Shown: one piece after another, positions 12,001 through 20,510 of the stretch
How the letters are laid out: each line of letters begins with the position of its first letter
How positions within the stretch are numbered: the stretch's first letter is position 1
Assembly (NCBI RefSeq): GCF_902459465.1
Contig: NC_047073.1
Location: 11,967,036-12,031,035 of the forward strand
DNA length: 64,000 nt
Source: Asterias rubens
Lineage: Eukaryota > Echinodermata > Asteroidea > Forcipulatida > Asteriidae
Direction: 5' to 3'
Notes under the pieces: model-generated
What the model saw: only the letters and a program-made list of their open reading frames with translations
Database searches by the model: none
Told to the model about the DNA's origin: nothing
Position numbers and translations under genes: made by a program

Positions 12001-15000
12001 TAATGGTGAATGTGTGAATTTGCAGGTGCTTTGGCATGGAATGCAGACATGTTATCATCGGGTAGTAGGGATCGAATGATTCTACAGAGAGATGTACGCA
12101 CCCCTACCACCCCGGAGAGACGTCTTGCCGGGCATCGACAAGAAGTTTGCGGCTTGAAATGGTCACCTGATCATCAACATCTAGCCTCAGGAGGCAACGA
12201 TAATAAGGTTAAATTATGACCTGGTCACTAGGCTAGTTATTTCGGTCTTACAGGGTGGCATGGTTGGCTTGTGCGTAAAGTGCTCGCCTCTCACCAAGGT
12301 GACCCTGGTTCGATACCCGTCCAGGGCAGTATGTGAGTTGAGTTGTGCGTTGGTTCTCTGCTGTGCCACGAGGGTTTTCCTGACTATCCGGTCTTCCTCC
12401 CTTGGGAACAAAAATCAAACACTTTGGATCTTTGGCTGTGCTCCGTGGTCATAATGGGTTGATATGGCTGGCTGCCAAAGGCGCCCTTGCATGCCTGCTT
12501 CTCGAACACGTTGTAGCCACGTCCTTCGCAATTCAGCTCTTAGCTGCGAGTAAGGATGATTAGCCCCCCTCCCCCAAATTATTAATTATTAAATAGTTTT
12601 GATACCTTTTGTTGGCCAAGTTTTTGGCCATGACATGAATCTCTACTCATTGTGAATGAAGATGTATGTAATATAATTTACCTGTAGAAGTTTCAGCCTC
12701 ATTAGTTGTCAGATTTTTAAAGAAAACCAAACTTACAGAGCAAAGTTTTCAGGAGAGTCGCATAAACCCGCTGTACATGCTTGCTAAAATAATGTTTGCC
12801 TCAGGCAAATTTTACAGATTTGTTATTTTATGCATATGTTGGGATACACCAAGTGAGAATACTGCTCTTTGACAAATTACCAAAGGTTTCCAGTGCCTTT
12901 GAAGTGTCTGTTGTTAATAACCGTTTGTTTCTGTTTTTGATTGATAGTTATTTGTTTGGAACAACTCAAGTCTAACGCCAGTGCAGCAATACACTGAACA
13001 TCTAGCTGCCGTTAAAGCCATAGCTTGGTCACCCCATCAGCATGGTCTACTAGCCTCAGGGGGCGGTACGGCCGATCGATGTATCCGTTTCTGGAATACG
13101 TTAACTGGACAACCACTGAACTCAGTAGATACAGGCTCACAAGTCTGCAATCTTGCCTGGTCCAAACATGATAATGAATTGGTGAGTGAAAGTCACTTTC
13201 AGCTCTATTTCCACAAACATAAAATATATTGTATTCTTTTAAATAATTTTATTGTGCTACTTAATGTCACTTAATGTTATATCTGTCCTGTTACTGGCGC
13301 GGTTGGGACGGGCTGAAATAAATAAATAAAAAAAAAAGAATACTTTGTGCACAGCCAAAATTGGGGGTACACTGTTTGTTACGGAGGAACCAAACGAACA
13401 ACAGACAAATACTGAGTAACTCTTTGCTGATCTTGCGTTTGACAAACGCAACCATTTTTTGTATCATCATTGACACAGTGATTGTTAATTGATATATAAA
13501 TAAAACATTGAGTTCAAACTGCCTTGTTCATCAGTGGTTTTCAAACTGTTGTTTAAAAATGGACACGAAACAAAGTTTGTACTCATGATTGTGGCTGTGC
13601 ACACAGGCATTGCATAGCAGCTTGACTTTAGAAGTCTTACGTTGCATCAGTGGAAGTGTCGTGGCCGAGCAGTTAAAGACAGTGGACACTATTAGGAATT
13701 ACTCAAAATAATTATTATCATCAAACCTTTCTTGATTACGAGTAATGGGGTGAGGTTGATACATGTAGTATAAAACATTGTGAGAAACAGCTCCCTCTGA
13801 AGTGACGGCATCCCGCTAGTATTACTATTATCCAGTTCTCACCAAATCATAATGGTCAACGTGCTTTCCAATTTAATGCACCTGAACTATGGAACAGTCT
13901 TCCACACCACATCAAAAACTGCCCCACCCTGGAACAATTTAAGTTGAAACTTAAAACCCATGCGTTTACTCACCCAAGTGGATAGAGACTGTATTGTATT
14001 ATGCACTTAATACCCATGGTTGACTTCTCCCATTTAATTCCTTCTTGATCTATTTGTGTTATTTGTATTTTCTTTTCCTCTGCAATTTTCTGTATTTATC
14101 GTAATGTAAATGTCAGTTATTATTATTATTATTAATTTTAAAACCCCCAAATCTGATTTCTATGTGTTGTGGTGAAAGAACCGAGTTGGTCTAAGTATTT
14201 GATATGTATGTTGATTGTGTGTTTGATACAGGTGAGCACACACGGTTATTCACAGAATCAGATACTGGTATGGAAGTACCCATCATTGGTAGAAGTAGCC
14301 AAGCTGACTGGGCATACCTATAGAGTCTTATACCTGGTAAGTATTACATACTAGGTTCTTATAATTGCGCTTTATCACACCCCTTTAGTACACATATGGA
14401 AGGTGGAAGTTAAGCTGAGATAGACAGTTTGAATATCCGGCTATCTTCAAATACAACCTAAATATTTGCCATGGTGCAGATACCCATAAATAAACAGCGT
14501 TGTGTGTTTTACCGAACAGAAAACTAACTTCTGAAACATTTCCACCCAGCTCTCTATGGATGATTTTAACCTTTATTTCTGTCAATTATTCAAAACTAGA
14601 GCGGTCTTCCAATGATCAATTTGTATTTATAAATCAAAATTAAACAACAACAATAATACAGACTAGGCATTTTTGCTAGCATGTGACCCTCTTCCCATAT
14701 CCTCCCCTTCTATGTCACTCCCCATGAAATTGTTTGTACTTTAAGACTGAGCCTGGATTTCTTTGTACCAGACCAAATTATTAGCAACTGTTACTTGGGT
14801 CTCAGCCCTAATGAATCCTTCACTTTAGCAATTGGATGTTGGCCCATTTAATAATAATAATAACTTTTGATTTATATAGCGCCTAATAACTAACACTTAA
14901 TTCTCTAAGCGCTTTACATTAGTGCCCTGGTCATAGGGCCAATAACATCCCTTTTTAATGTTTCTCAGCTCCCTTGGGAGTATACAACCTGGGCAACAGT

Positions 15001-16327
15001 TTATATCGCTCCAAAGGCTTTTTCATTCACAATATCAACCTCTACCCTCGCAGGTACCCATTTATTCCCCTGGGTGAAGAGAAGCAATTATAGTAAGGTT
15101 CTTGCTCAAGGACACAAGTGTCACGACCGGGATTCGAACCCACACTCCGGTGAAAACGCACCAGAACTTGAATTTGATGCTCTTAACCACTCGGCCATGA
15201 CACTCATTTCACATTGCACAGTGCGTTTACATGTGCCAATCTTATCGGCCGTTTTAGGAGCCTAAATGTACTCTTAGGAAATCACTCCAAAATGGTGGAA
15301 ATGGTGGATGTGCATTTATACAGAGGTGCATTCTGCATCGTGCAAGAGGTCAATACAAGGATTTGGCACTGTAAGGTTTTAATTGGGTAGAGCAGTCAAA
15401 CATGCTAACAAAATTATCGGTATTCAGCAGGTAGGGCAGCTCATTTGTTCCGGCTGCCATTAAGTTATACAGTTAGGCAGCTGGAACGGTGAGCTGTGGT
15501 ATAGTTCGGTTTCTAACCCCACTATGGTTGTTATATCATTTTACTGTTGTTGTTGTTGTATAGTGTACTGTTTCAGTATCTGCCCTTGTATATTTCTATG
15601 GTTAACTTTTTAACTTTATATTAATTTAGGCCTACTCTTTTTCTATTGTACCAATTAACCAGTTTTGTCCTTGGTATTTTATATTTGTGTGTTTTTATGT
15701 TAAGATAAAGGGCAAAAGGAATTTCCCATACAGGGACAATAAAGTTTTATTGTATTATATTGTTTTGCATTGTACTGTATTGTATTGTATTGTACTGTAT
15801 TGTATTGTATTGTATTGTATTGTATTTTATTGTATTGTATTGTATTATACTGTTTTGCATTGTACTGTATCGTACTGTATTCTATTGTATTCTGTTGTAT
15901 TCTATTGTTAATTCTTAAAACATAGCTATAATTACTATCGTATCTCCAAATCGGTTGGGTTAAGAAACTAAGACCAGGAACTGATATTACATGGATGTTT
16001 TGCACTTTAAGATTGATTCTTAAGATGTTACCGTCTTTCTTTTTGTAGGCTGTATCTCCTGATGGGGAAGCTATAGTAACGGGAGCTGGGGATGAAACTC
16101 TAAGGTTCTGGAATGTCTTCAGCAAATCAAGATCATCAAAGGTTTGTAGAAAGTTGCACACTTAGTTATTTATTATAAGAGAACTTTTACTCTCTGATAT
16201 TATGCTTTCCTGATCGAAAACTAGTTTGAATTACTTTCCTTAATATTATTTTGATGTTATTTTGATTTTATGTTTCCCTTTACAGGAATCCAAATCCGTC
16301 TTGAATCTATTTAATCATATTAGATAA
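3055..16327 (+). CDS. FZR1: Fizzy-related protein (Cdh1), APC/C activator
   Basis: Complete 12-exon gene for the Cdh1 co-activator that recruits substrates to the anaphase-promoting complex in late mitosis and G1. Exons: 3055-3129, 3736-3788, 4779-4903, 7283-7499, 8173-8356, 9883-9948, 10916-11018, 12026-12207, 12948-13181, 14232-14336, 16049-16141, 16286-16327. All phases agree and give 492 residues, close to the roughly 495 of vertebrate FZR1. The start [10 protein letters not shown] matches the family N-terminus. The C-box DRFIPSR (residues 42-48, across the exon 2/3 junction), CDK-type SP sites and the nuclear-localisation-like [11 protein letters not shown] precede seven WD40 blades (about 185-475). 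The protein ends in Ile-Arg, which docks on APC subunits. Exon 3 has a second possible donor after 4897 that would remove two residues. The exon 8 donor is a weak GTTAAA. Confidence 0.97.
3808..3831 (+). repeat. Poly(A) tract after FZR1 exon 2
   Basis: About 24 consecutive A residues, preceded by nine C residues, start 19 bp after the exon 2 donor. It is low-complexity intron sequence and likely to vary in length between individuals. Confidence 0.9.
4201..4395. mobile_element. hAT-like transposon end fragment
   Basis: Begins TAGGCATGGGCGAATTATTT and is rich in AATATCCGGTTA words in both orientations, the texture of subterminal repeats in some hAT elements. I find no matching opposite terminus or coding sequence, so it is probably a fragment in FZR1 intron 2. 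Confidence 0.4.
5988..7256. mobile_element. 1.27-kb TIR element in FZR1 intron 3
   Basis: Both ends read CCGTAATTTTCGGATTATAA inward and continue into CGCG after one mismatch. The element is flanked by TA on each side (5986-5987 and 7257-7258), a Tc1/mariner-like target. Motifs of the type CGGAGTATAAGCCGC recur near both ends. I see no transposase frame, so it is non-autonomous. It holds an 82-bp tandem repeat (6701-6950). Its right end lies only 26 bp before FZR1 exon 4. Confidence 0.85.
6701..6950. repeat. 82-bp tandem repeat inside the 1.27-kb element
   Basis: Three units start with CACGAGTG at 6701, 6783 and 6865. Each carries CTGACGTCAG, a CRE/AP-1-like palindrome, and a GATAAATAGACAGGGGACCA block. 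The third unit is diverged at its end. Confidence 0.85.
7937..8128. mobile_element. MITE, TATTGACCC family, next to FZR1 exon 5
   Basis: Ends TATTGACCC and GGGTCAATA are inverted copies, with an inner inverted pair built on CCATTTTGGTGG. A relative lies at 22754-22968. The element ends 44 bp upstream of exon 5, leaving room for a normal branch point (TTAACAAC) and pyrimidine tract. Confidence 0.75.
8395..8512 (-). mobile_element. tRNA-Asn-derived SINE (minus strand)
   Basis: The minus strand reads GGGCTAGATAGCTCAGTTGG, then an anticodon-like GTT and GGTTCGAATCCC (A and B boxes). A short body ends in CAACCCCCAAAAAAA. The acceptor stem does not pair, so this is a SINE and not a working tRNA gene. 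Same family as 45570-45680. Confidence 0.7.
8871..9257. mobile_element. MITE, TTAAAGGCAGTGGACACT family (copy 1)
   Basis: This is the dominant repeat of the window. Full copies are about 380-390 bp, flanked by TTAA, with termini TTAAAGGCAGTGGACACTAT and the inverse, each followed inward by TGGTAATT. Shared internal words include AAACATTGTGAGAAACGGCT and ACAGGTTTGTTATTTTATGC, plus a central palindrome GATTTCGAGACCTCA / TGAGGTCTCGAAATC. There is no coding capacity. About 19 whole or partial copies occur here in both orientations. Confidence 0.9.
9301..9640 (+). mobile_element. tRNA-derived SINE (plus strand)
   Basis: Head with A box TGGCCGAGTG and B box GGTTTGAATCCCGG, then a body containing TTGAGCAAGATGCTTTACCA and CTTCACCCAGGGGTATAAAT, and a tail TATAAAGCGCATTGACACTG with TATTA-rich end. 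The type II (Leu/Ser-like) head and body recur at 14851-15204 and 22446-22745. Confidence 0.8.
9727..9745. repeat. (TTGAA)n microsatellite
   Basis: A short run of TTGAA units, followed by AT-rich sequence resembling the 3' end of a retroelement. A matching TTCAA run lies at 49573-49593. Confidence 0.7.
10466..10660. mobile_element. MITE, GGGCCCAATTTCATAAAG family (copy 1)
   Basis: Starts GGGCCAAATTTCATACAGCT and ends with the inverse CTCTATAAAATTGGGCTC. Many TAAGCA/TGCTTA words lie in between. Other copies are at 23718-23905, 24288-24481, 26345-26538 and, broken, 48450-48620. Confidence 0.75.
11677..11840. repeat. Trinucleotide run and retroelement-like tail
   Basis: ATT and AGT trinucleotide units are followed by ATAGATATTTATTCCAAGAC, which looks like the reverse complement of a non-LTR retroelement 3' end. 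No coding remnant is visible. Confidence 0.35.
12241..12570 (+). mobile_element. tRNA-Glu-derived SINE
   Basis: The head GGTGGCATGGTTGGCTTGTG, an anticodon-like loop GCCTCTCACC (CTC) and the B box GGTTCGATACCC resemble tRNA-Glu. A roughly 250-bp body ends at GCGAGTAAGGATGATTAG. It begins 33 bp after FZR1 exon 8. Confidence 0.7.
12805..12902. mobile_element. TTAAAGGCAGTGGACACT family, one end only
   Basis: Only the right-hand 98 bp remain, from the ACAGATTTGTTATTTTATGC block to TTCCAGTGCCTTTGAAG. It lies 45 bp before FZR1 exon 9. Confidence 0.75.
13673..13806. mobile_element. TTAAAGGCAGTGGACACT family, left half, in a SINE head
   Basis: The left half begins TTAAAGACAGTGGACACTAT directly after a SINE-like GTGTCGTGGCCGAGCAG (13656-13672). 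It breaks off at AAGTGACGG, where a reverse-transcriptase tail begins. This is a mosaic of three repeats. Confidence 0.7.
13833..13985 (+). pseudogene. Non-LTR retrotransposon, C-terminus of reverse transcriptase
   Basis: One open frame of 50 codons ends at TAG (13983-13985) and contains [19 protein letters not shown] followed by [13 protein letters not shown]. This is the typical end of CR1/Jockey-like reverse transcriptases (A..LWNSLP..I), and only this terminal piece is present. It is a 5'-truncated copy with a 3' UTR of roughly 140 bp ending in TTATTATTATTATT. Confidence 0.8.
14851..15204 (-). mobile_element. tRNA-derived SINE (minus strand)
   Basis: Reverse-oriented copy of the SINE at 9301. 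A TTATTATTATTATT tail lies at 14851 and the tRNA-like head (GGGTTCGAATCCCGGTCGTG, GGCCGAGTGG) near 15203. The body keeps GGTACCTGCGAGGGT and a fuller TAAAGCGCTTAGAGAATTAA segment. Confidence 0.8.
15747..15910. repeat. (TTGTA)n pentanucleotide satellite
   Basis: About 30 units of TTGTA with scattered substitutions, in FZR1 intron 10. Both strands stay open across it, so long spurious frames appear. Confidence 0.95.
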
Positions 16328-16424
16328 AGAAAGAAGTCATCATATTGACCCAGTGCTGCTGGGCCACATCAGGAGATACAGATGCCCCAAATAGGAACCA
16401 TTGCTGCAATTTGACAGGTCCCAA

Positions 16425-16664
16425 GTGGGAATCGGGCCTGTTATTGCTGATGTTCTTCAGGGTGTAGTGTTGAAAACCCAAATTGGAATCAGGCCTGTTA
16501 TTGCTGATGTTCTTCAGGGTGTAGTGTTGAAAACCCAAATTGGAATCAGGCCTGTTATTGCTGATGTTCTTTAGGGTGTAGTGTTGGAAGTTAACACTAA
16601 TGCCCAAGTAGGAATTACACCTGGTATGTTATTCATGGTGTAGTGTTGAAGTTAACACTAAAGC
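16425..16664. repeat. 57-62 bp minisatellite, first block
   Basis: Units carry GGTGTAGTGTTGAAGTTAAC and CCCAAGTAGGAATCAGGCCT. The GTGTAGTG word recurs at 16462, 16519, 16576 and 16638. The array starts about 100 bp after the FZR1 stop and may be part of its 3' UTR. It continues at 17959-18026 and 20387-20510 after two insertions. Confidence 0.9.
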
Positions 16665-17952
16665 CAGGCATGAGAATCTTCCGGTTTAAACCGGAATTCC
16701 GTTTTTTTTTTCCTTTCAAAATTGTGGTCTCCGAGTTCGATGTGAATTTGCTATAAAATTCGGGGGGTAGGTTTTTGGGGGTATACATTTGGATTTCTCA
16801 AATCCCTCTTCTCTAGTCAGACAATGTAAGTTTACCTTTGTAATTGTTATTATCGCGGATCCCCACACGTCGTTCATGAAATACCGGCACCTAAACAATA
16901 AATTGCCGTCCAGCAGCTGGCCCAATTTACGGCTTGTTGTCTTCCTGGCATCGCGCATGCATGCAGCAGCAGCGACAGATGTATAAACTTGCCTCATTCC
17001 TTGCTTCGTTTATAGTGGTACGGTTCAATAATGTTTGCGTGTAATGCGTTTGCTGGTGCAGCAAAGATAACACGTGTGGAGACTTTTGAAAGTCTACTGA
17101 AAAAACAATGCACGTGTTTGCACCATGTGTACTGTGTACTGTGTACGTGCAGGTTTGCACACGAACCAATGAGCGGCGCGGCACGAATCTGAGATCGCCG
17201 GCAGGCCATGGTAAACTGGTACCTGCTATTGCCTCACAACCAGCGAACACACTGTACGTCCGGACGACGTGCTTTCTTCATTGGTTCTATTTCTATGTTG
17301 GGGTCTAATCTCAACCTCGTTCCAGTTATACCCTATGCTGAATAACAACCTCTTTCACAAAAACACATCGCTCTCGCCAAATATATAGGCCTATATATAT
17401 TTTAAAATGTGCGTCGCCGACGGATCGTTAAAATCACAAACATTTAATTGCAAAAGAATTTCTTTTACACAACCGAATTTCAAATCAAGAACCTATAAAA
17501 ATGGTTTTTGGTGAGAAAAAAAGCATTTTCAAGGGCAGAAATAAGGGATAAGATCGTCAAAAAAAAAAAAAAATATTATTACTATTATTTTTTCCCCCTT
17601 TCTTTTTCCGGAATTGTAACAAAATCGCAGGCGAACCCAAAATTGTTTGAGCTTTACATTCCTTATTTTCCCTTAAACCTATTATAAAAAAAAGAAAGAA
17701 GGAAAAATCACACAAAAGTAGCTCACTTCTACCTGGAAAAATAGGTGTCAGAAATGCATCAGAGACCACCACAGAGCTTCTAAAGTACCCAGAGCTCCCA
17801 GGGCCCTGAAGCGGGCCCTGGACCCCGGCCATAAGGGACTTCGCGCTGCGCACTCGTATTGTGTGCTTTGCACACAAAAATGATGGAATATTGACATTTC
17901 CAATCAACTGAATTTTTTCCTGTTTTTTTATCATCACCCATTCTCATGCCTG
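16665..17952. mobile_element. 1288-bp TIR transposon inside the minisatellite
   Basis: Perfect 13-bp terminal inverted repeats, CAGGCATGAGAAT (16665-16677) and ATTCTCATGCCTG (17940-17952), are flanked by a 6-bp direct repeat TAAAGC (16659-16664 and 17953-17958). Removing the element and one TAAAGC restores the expected unit ACTAAAGCCCAA. A CAGGG-like start recalls hAT elements, but those usually make 8-bp duplications. I see no transposase. Subterminal TTTAAACCGGAA and GCGGGCCCTGGACCCCGGCC are internal palindromic features. Confidence 0.85.
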
Positions 17953-17958
17953 TAAAGC

Positions 17959-18026
17959 CCAAATGGGAATCAGACCTTGATTGTTCTTCCTTGTGTAGTG
18001 TTGAAAGTTAAGACTAAAGCACAAGT
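17959..18026. repeat. Minisatellite, middle block
   Basis: One unit, from CCAAATGGGAATCAGACC to GACTAAAGCACAAGT, stranded between the TIR element and the chimeric retrocopy. The GTGTAGTG word at 17993 falls 61 bp after the previous one once the TIR element and one target copy are subtracted. Confidence 0.85.
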
Positions 18027-18032
18027 ATTCAT

Positions 18033-19640
18033 TCATTCAGTCGATGCGGAGCATCGGATGATGGCCCTCCAAACACGTTGGTCCTCCATTGCTGTACGTA
18101 GCTCTTCCCGACGCAGTCCAGAGTCCCGGCACAAGGTGTCCACATAGGTGGTTTGCGGTCTACCTCGGGAACAGTGACCTTGAGTAGGGGCCCAAAGCAC
18201 AAGCTTGCTCGCTGCCAGCTCATCATGTCTGAGACAGTGACCTGCTAGTCTCAGCCTTCTTGCCCTAATCTTGGTGCTAACTCTCGGCAGCCCACCGTAG
18301 AGCTCCAGGTTTGTGACATGCCTCTCCCAATGAATCTGTTTAACAGAGCGAAGCATTCTCGTATAGCAGCCGTCCAGTCTCTTTTCTAGACGACTGGCTA
18401 GTGTCCAGGAATCACATCCATAAAGCAGTACTGATTCCACAGTGGCAGTAAAGAACTTCACATTCAGGGACTGGGACATCTGACTTGACCATATGTTCTT
18501 CATGTTCTTCTTCTTCCGCTTGACTGGATTCAGCTGCACCCCTATTTGCCTCAATGAACCTTGCATATCTCTCTGTTGGGCATTCATCCGGAAGAAGTTG
18601 GAATCTGTTTTTCACCTCTACAGTATATTGCTCCTGAAGAGCCCTGTTGTTTGCAAGGGCATACCAGTCATACTTGATCTGCATCCTTTGATGCCTCCTA
18701 GGGGCTCTCAAACTCAGACGGAACTTTGCAGTGACAATTCTATGGTCTGATCCTACACTGGAGAATGTGCTATAGGCCTCAGTATTCATGACACTGTTCC
18801 TCCACTTCTTCCTGGCAAGGATAAAGTCAATCTGGTACTTGTTGTGATTGGGACTCAGGTATGTCCAGTATTTCCCCTCAGATTTCCGAAACATAGTGTT
18901 GCTGGCAATAAGCTGCTTTTCCTGCATGAACTCTATCAGCAGCTCACCATTCCTGTTGGTCAGATCATGAAAAGAGTGTTGAAACTCGTCTCTGCCAAGT
19001 CTTGCATTGAGGTCTCCAAGAATCATCAAAAAGTTATGAGCCGGAACACTGCTAACTGCAGTTCTCAGTTGCAGATAAAACTGTTCACTTCCCTCTAGGG
19101 TGCTGGAGTTTGTAGGTGCATACACTACAATAGCTGTTGTCACAGGATTACCCTGGAAGTGTGCTACTAGGATTCTGTTTGTCACTGTCTGTACTCCTAT
19201 CAAGGACTTCATTGCCTTCTGACTGACTAGTAAGCCCACTCCACCAGTAGCTGCTTGTGCTTCGTTTCTCCAGGCTGATGATGTAATCAGAGATTGCCCA
19301 AGCACCTTGATGAATCTTAAAGGGTCGTTGTGAACTATCCTATGCTCCTGAATGCCAATAATATCTATTCCTTGCTTGATCATGCAAGAAACAAGCTCCT
19401 CTTGTCTACATTCCTCTCTAATTGTCCTGACATTGAAGGTTTAGACTAAAATAGTCTTCTTGCTTCTCATTAGTCTTGTGTTTGGCTCAGCGTGTTGATC
19501 AGACACCATCCTTCCTCTCGGGTTTGGGATGATATCGTCATTCTGCCTAAGTTGGCCCACACCTCCGCCATCCACTTTGCTCCTGCAGACTCCCGCTGCT
19601 GGAAGTATAGGATTTGTGTTATGTTTTGCCATCATCATGT
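18033..19640 (-). pseudogene. Non-LTR retrotransposon: endonuclease plus reverse-transcriptase tail
   Basis: The 5' part encodes an apurinic-type endonuclease, with FNVRTIREE, DIIGIQEHR, MILGDLNARLG and a terminal GSDHRIV, all hallmarks of the EEP fold. An in-frame TAA precedes FNVRTIREE. The 3' part encodes the post-catalytic end of a reverse transcriptase (ATVESVLLYGCDSWTLASRL, LDGCYTRMLRSV, ARRLRLAGHCLRH, GRPQTTYVDTL). The catalytic palm, including the YADD box, is absent, and the two parts lie in different frames that meet near 18540. The copy is therefore internally deleted and dead. The C-terminal wording resembles a widespread marine-invertebrate family, often mis-annotated as craniofacial development protein 2-like. 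Confidence 0.88.
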
Positions 19641-19657
19641 TTTATATCAGAGTTTTC

Positions 19658-19899
19658 TGCTCCTAGGTGAACTGCCTTCCGTGGCTAACGAGCCCCTCCT
19701 GCCCGGGTTTGGAATCAGAGTGCCTTCTCCTAGGTGGATTGCCTCCCATGGCTAACGAGCCCCTCCTGCCCGGGTTTGGAATCAGAGTGCCTTCTCCTAG
19801 GTGGATTGCCTCCCATGGCTAACGAGCTCCTCCTGCCCGGGTTTGGAATCAGAGTGCCTTCTCCTAGGTGGATTGCCTCCCATGGCTGACGAGCCCCAC
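19658..19899 (-). repeat. Four 67-bp tandem repeats 5' of the retroelement frame
   Basis: CCTAGG recurs at 19662, 19729, 19796 and 19863, exactly 67 bp apart. Units contain GGCAATCCACCTAGGAGAAG and CCCGGGCAGGAGGGGCTCGT on the minus strand and are nearly identical, apart from the more diverged unit next to the coding part. Tandem 5' repeats commonly act as promoters in non-LTR elements, so these may be its 5' UTR. Confidence 0.9.
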
Positions 19900-20386
19900 T
19901 TGAGGGGCTTGTATGGTTACACCGGCAGTAGTTGTCTCAAAAACATGTTCATATTCACCAGCATAGCGACTCACATCAGTGGAAGTTCCTCCCATATCAA
20001 ATCATATAACAGGTAGATCTGTTTCTCTTTTGTACGTAGTGACTGCGTACCCAACAACTCCTCCAGCTGGTCCCGATAGAATGGCACGAGAACCATTAAA
20101 TTTGTCCATAGGGGTAAGTCCACCATCGGACTGCATGAATAAAACCCTCTTCCCTTCAAGACTATTCTGAAACCCTCCTGCAAAGCTTGCTAGGTAGGTC
20201 TTAATACACGGTGTGAGGTAGGCATCAGCAGAAGCTGTATAGCCTCTAGGGACCATTCTAACCATTGGCATGACACTACTGGATAGTGACACATGATGGA
20301 ACCCCATCCGCTTAGCTAGTTCTCCAATCTGCTTCTCATGCCTGTCAAACGCGTAAGCATGTTTGAGAACAACTGCAAGACTCTGT
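19900..20386 (-). pseudogene. OPLAH: 5-oxoprolinase fragment, intronless and with a stop
   Basis: About 160 codons of the hydantoinase A/oxoprolinase family, from [12 protein letters not shown] to [12 protein letters not shown]. Recognisable family blocks are [56 protein letters not shown] and [20 protein letters not shown] at 20002-20004 replaces the conserved Gly before FDMGG. The segment has no introns although animal OPLAH genes are finely split, so it is probably copied from spliced RNA. It ends abruptly where the 67-bp repeats start. 5-oxoprolinase opens 5-oxoproline to glutamate in the glutathione cycle; this piece cannot do so. Confidence 0.88.
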
Positions 20387-20510
20387 AGAATGCCTTTTGT
20401 TGATGATGTCCTCCATGGGGCAGTATTGAAGTTGGCACTAGGGGCCCAAGTAGGAATCGGTGCTACTGAATGAATGTGAACAGTATTTCCTAAATGGGAA
20501 TACGTACCCA
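20387..20510. repeat. Minisatellite, last block
   Basis: The array resumes with AGAATGCCTTTTGTTGATGA, then CAGTATTGAAGTTGGCACTA and CCCAAGTAGGAATCGG, more diverged than the first block, and decays after 20500. Confidence 0.8.

Larger units (their letters stand above)
18027..20386 (-). mobile_element. Chimeric retrocopy: 5-oxoprolinase exons + repeats + non-LTR element
   Basis: A single 2.36-kb insertion that interrupts the minisatellite. Left flank CACAAGT and right flank AGAATGCC rejoin to the array consensus. Read on the minus strand it runs from 5-oxoprolinase sequence (20386-19900) through four 67-bp repeats (19899-19658), an endonuclease frame (19640-about 18550) and the end of a reverse transcriptase (to 18033), to a 3' tail of GAAT units (18040-18027). 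The oligomer tail fits target-primed reverse transcription. I cannot define a clean target duplication. Confidence 0.7.

Noticed and set aside
15687..16161. Long open frames on both strands over 15700-16161
   Set aside because: They arise from the TTGTA pentanucleotide satellite; the only real coding part is FZR1 exon 11.
16320..16607. Minus-strand frame with a repeated HYTLKNISNNRPDSNLGFQ unit
   Set aside because: It is a 57-bp minisatellite (57 is divisible by 3) read on the minus strand, with no start context or splice partners.
18412..19383. A host endonuclease/exonuclease gene
   Set aside because: The frame leads into a reverse-transcriptase end and a GAAT tail, so it is a retrotransposon remnant.
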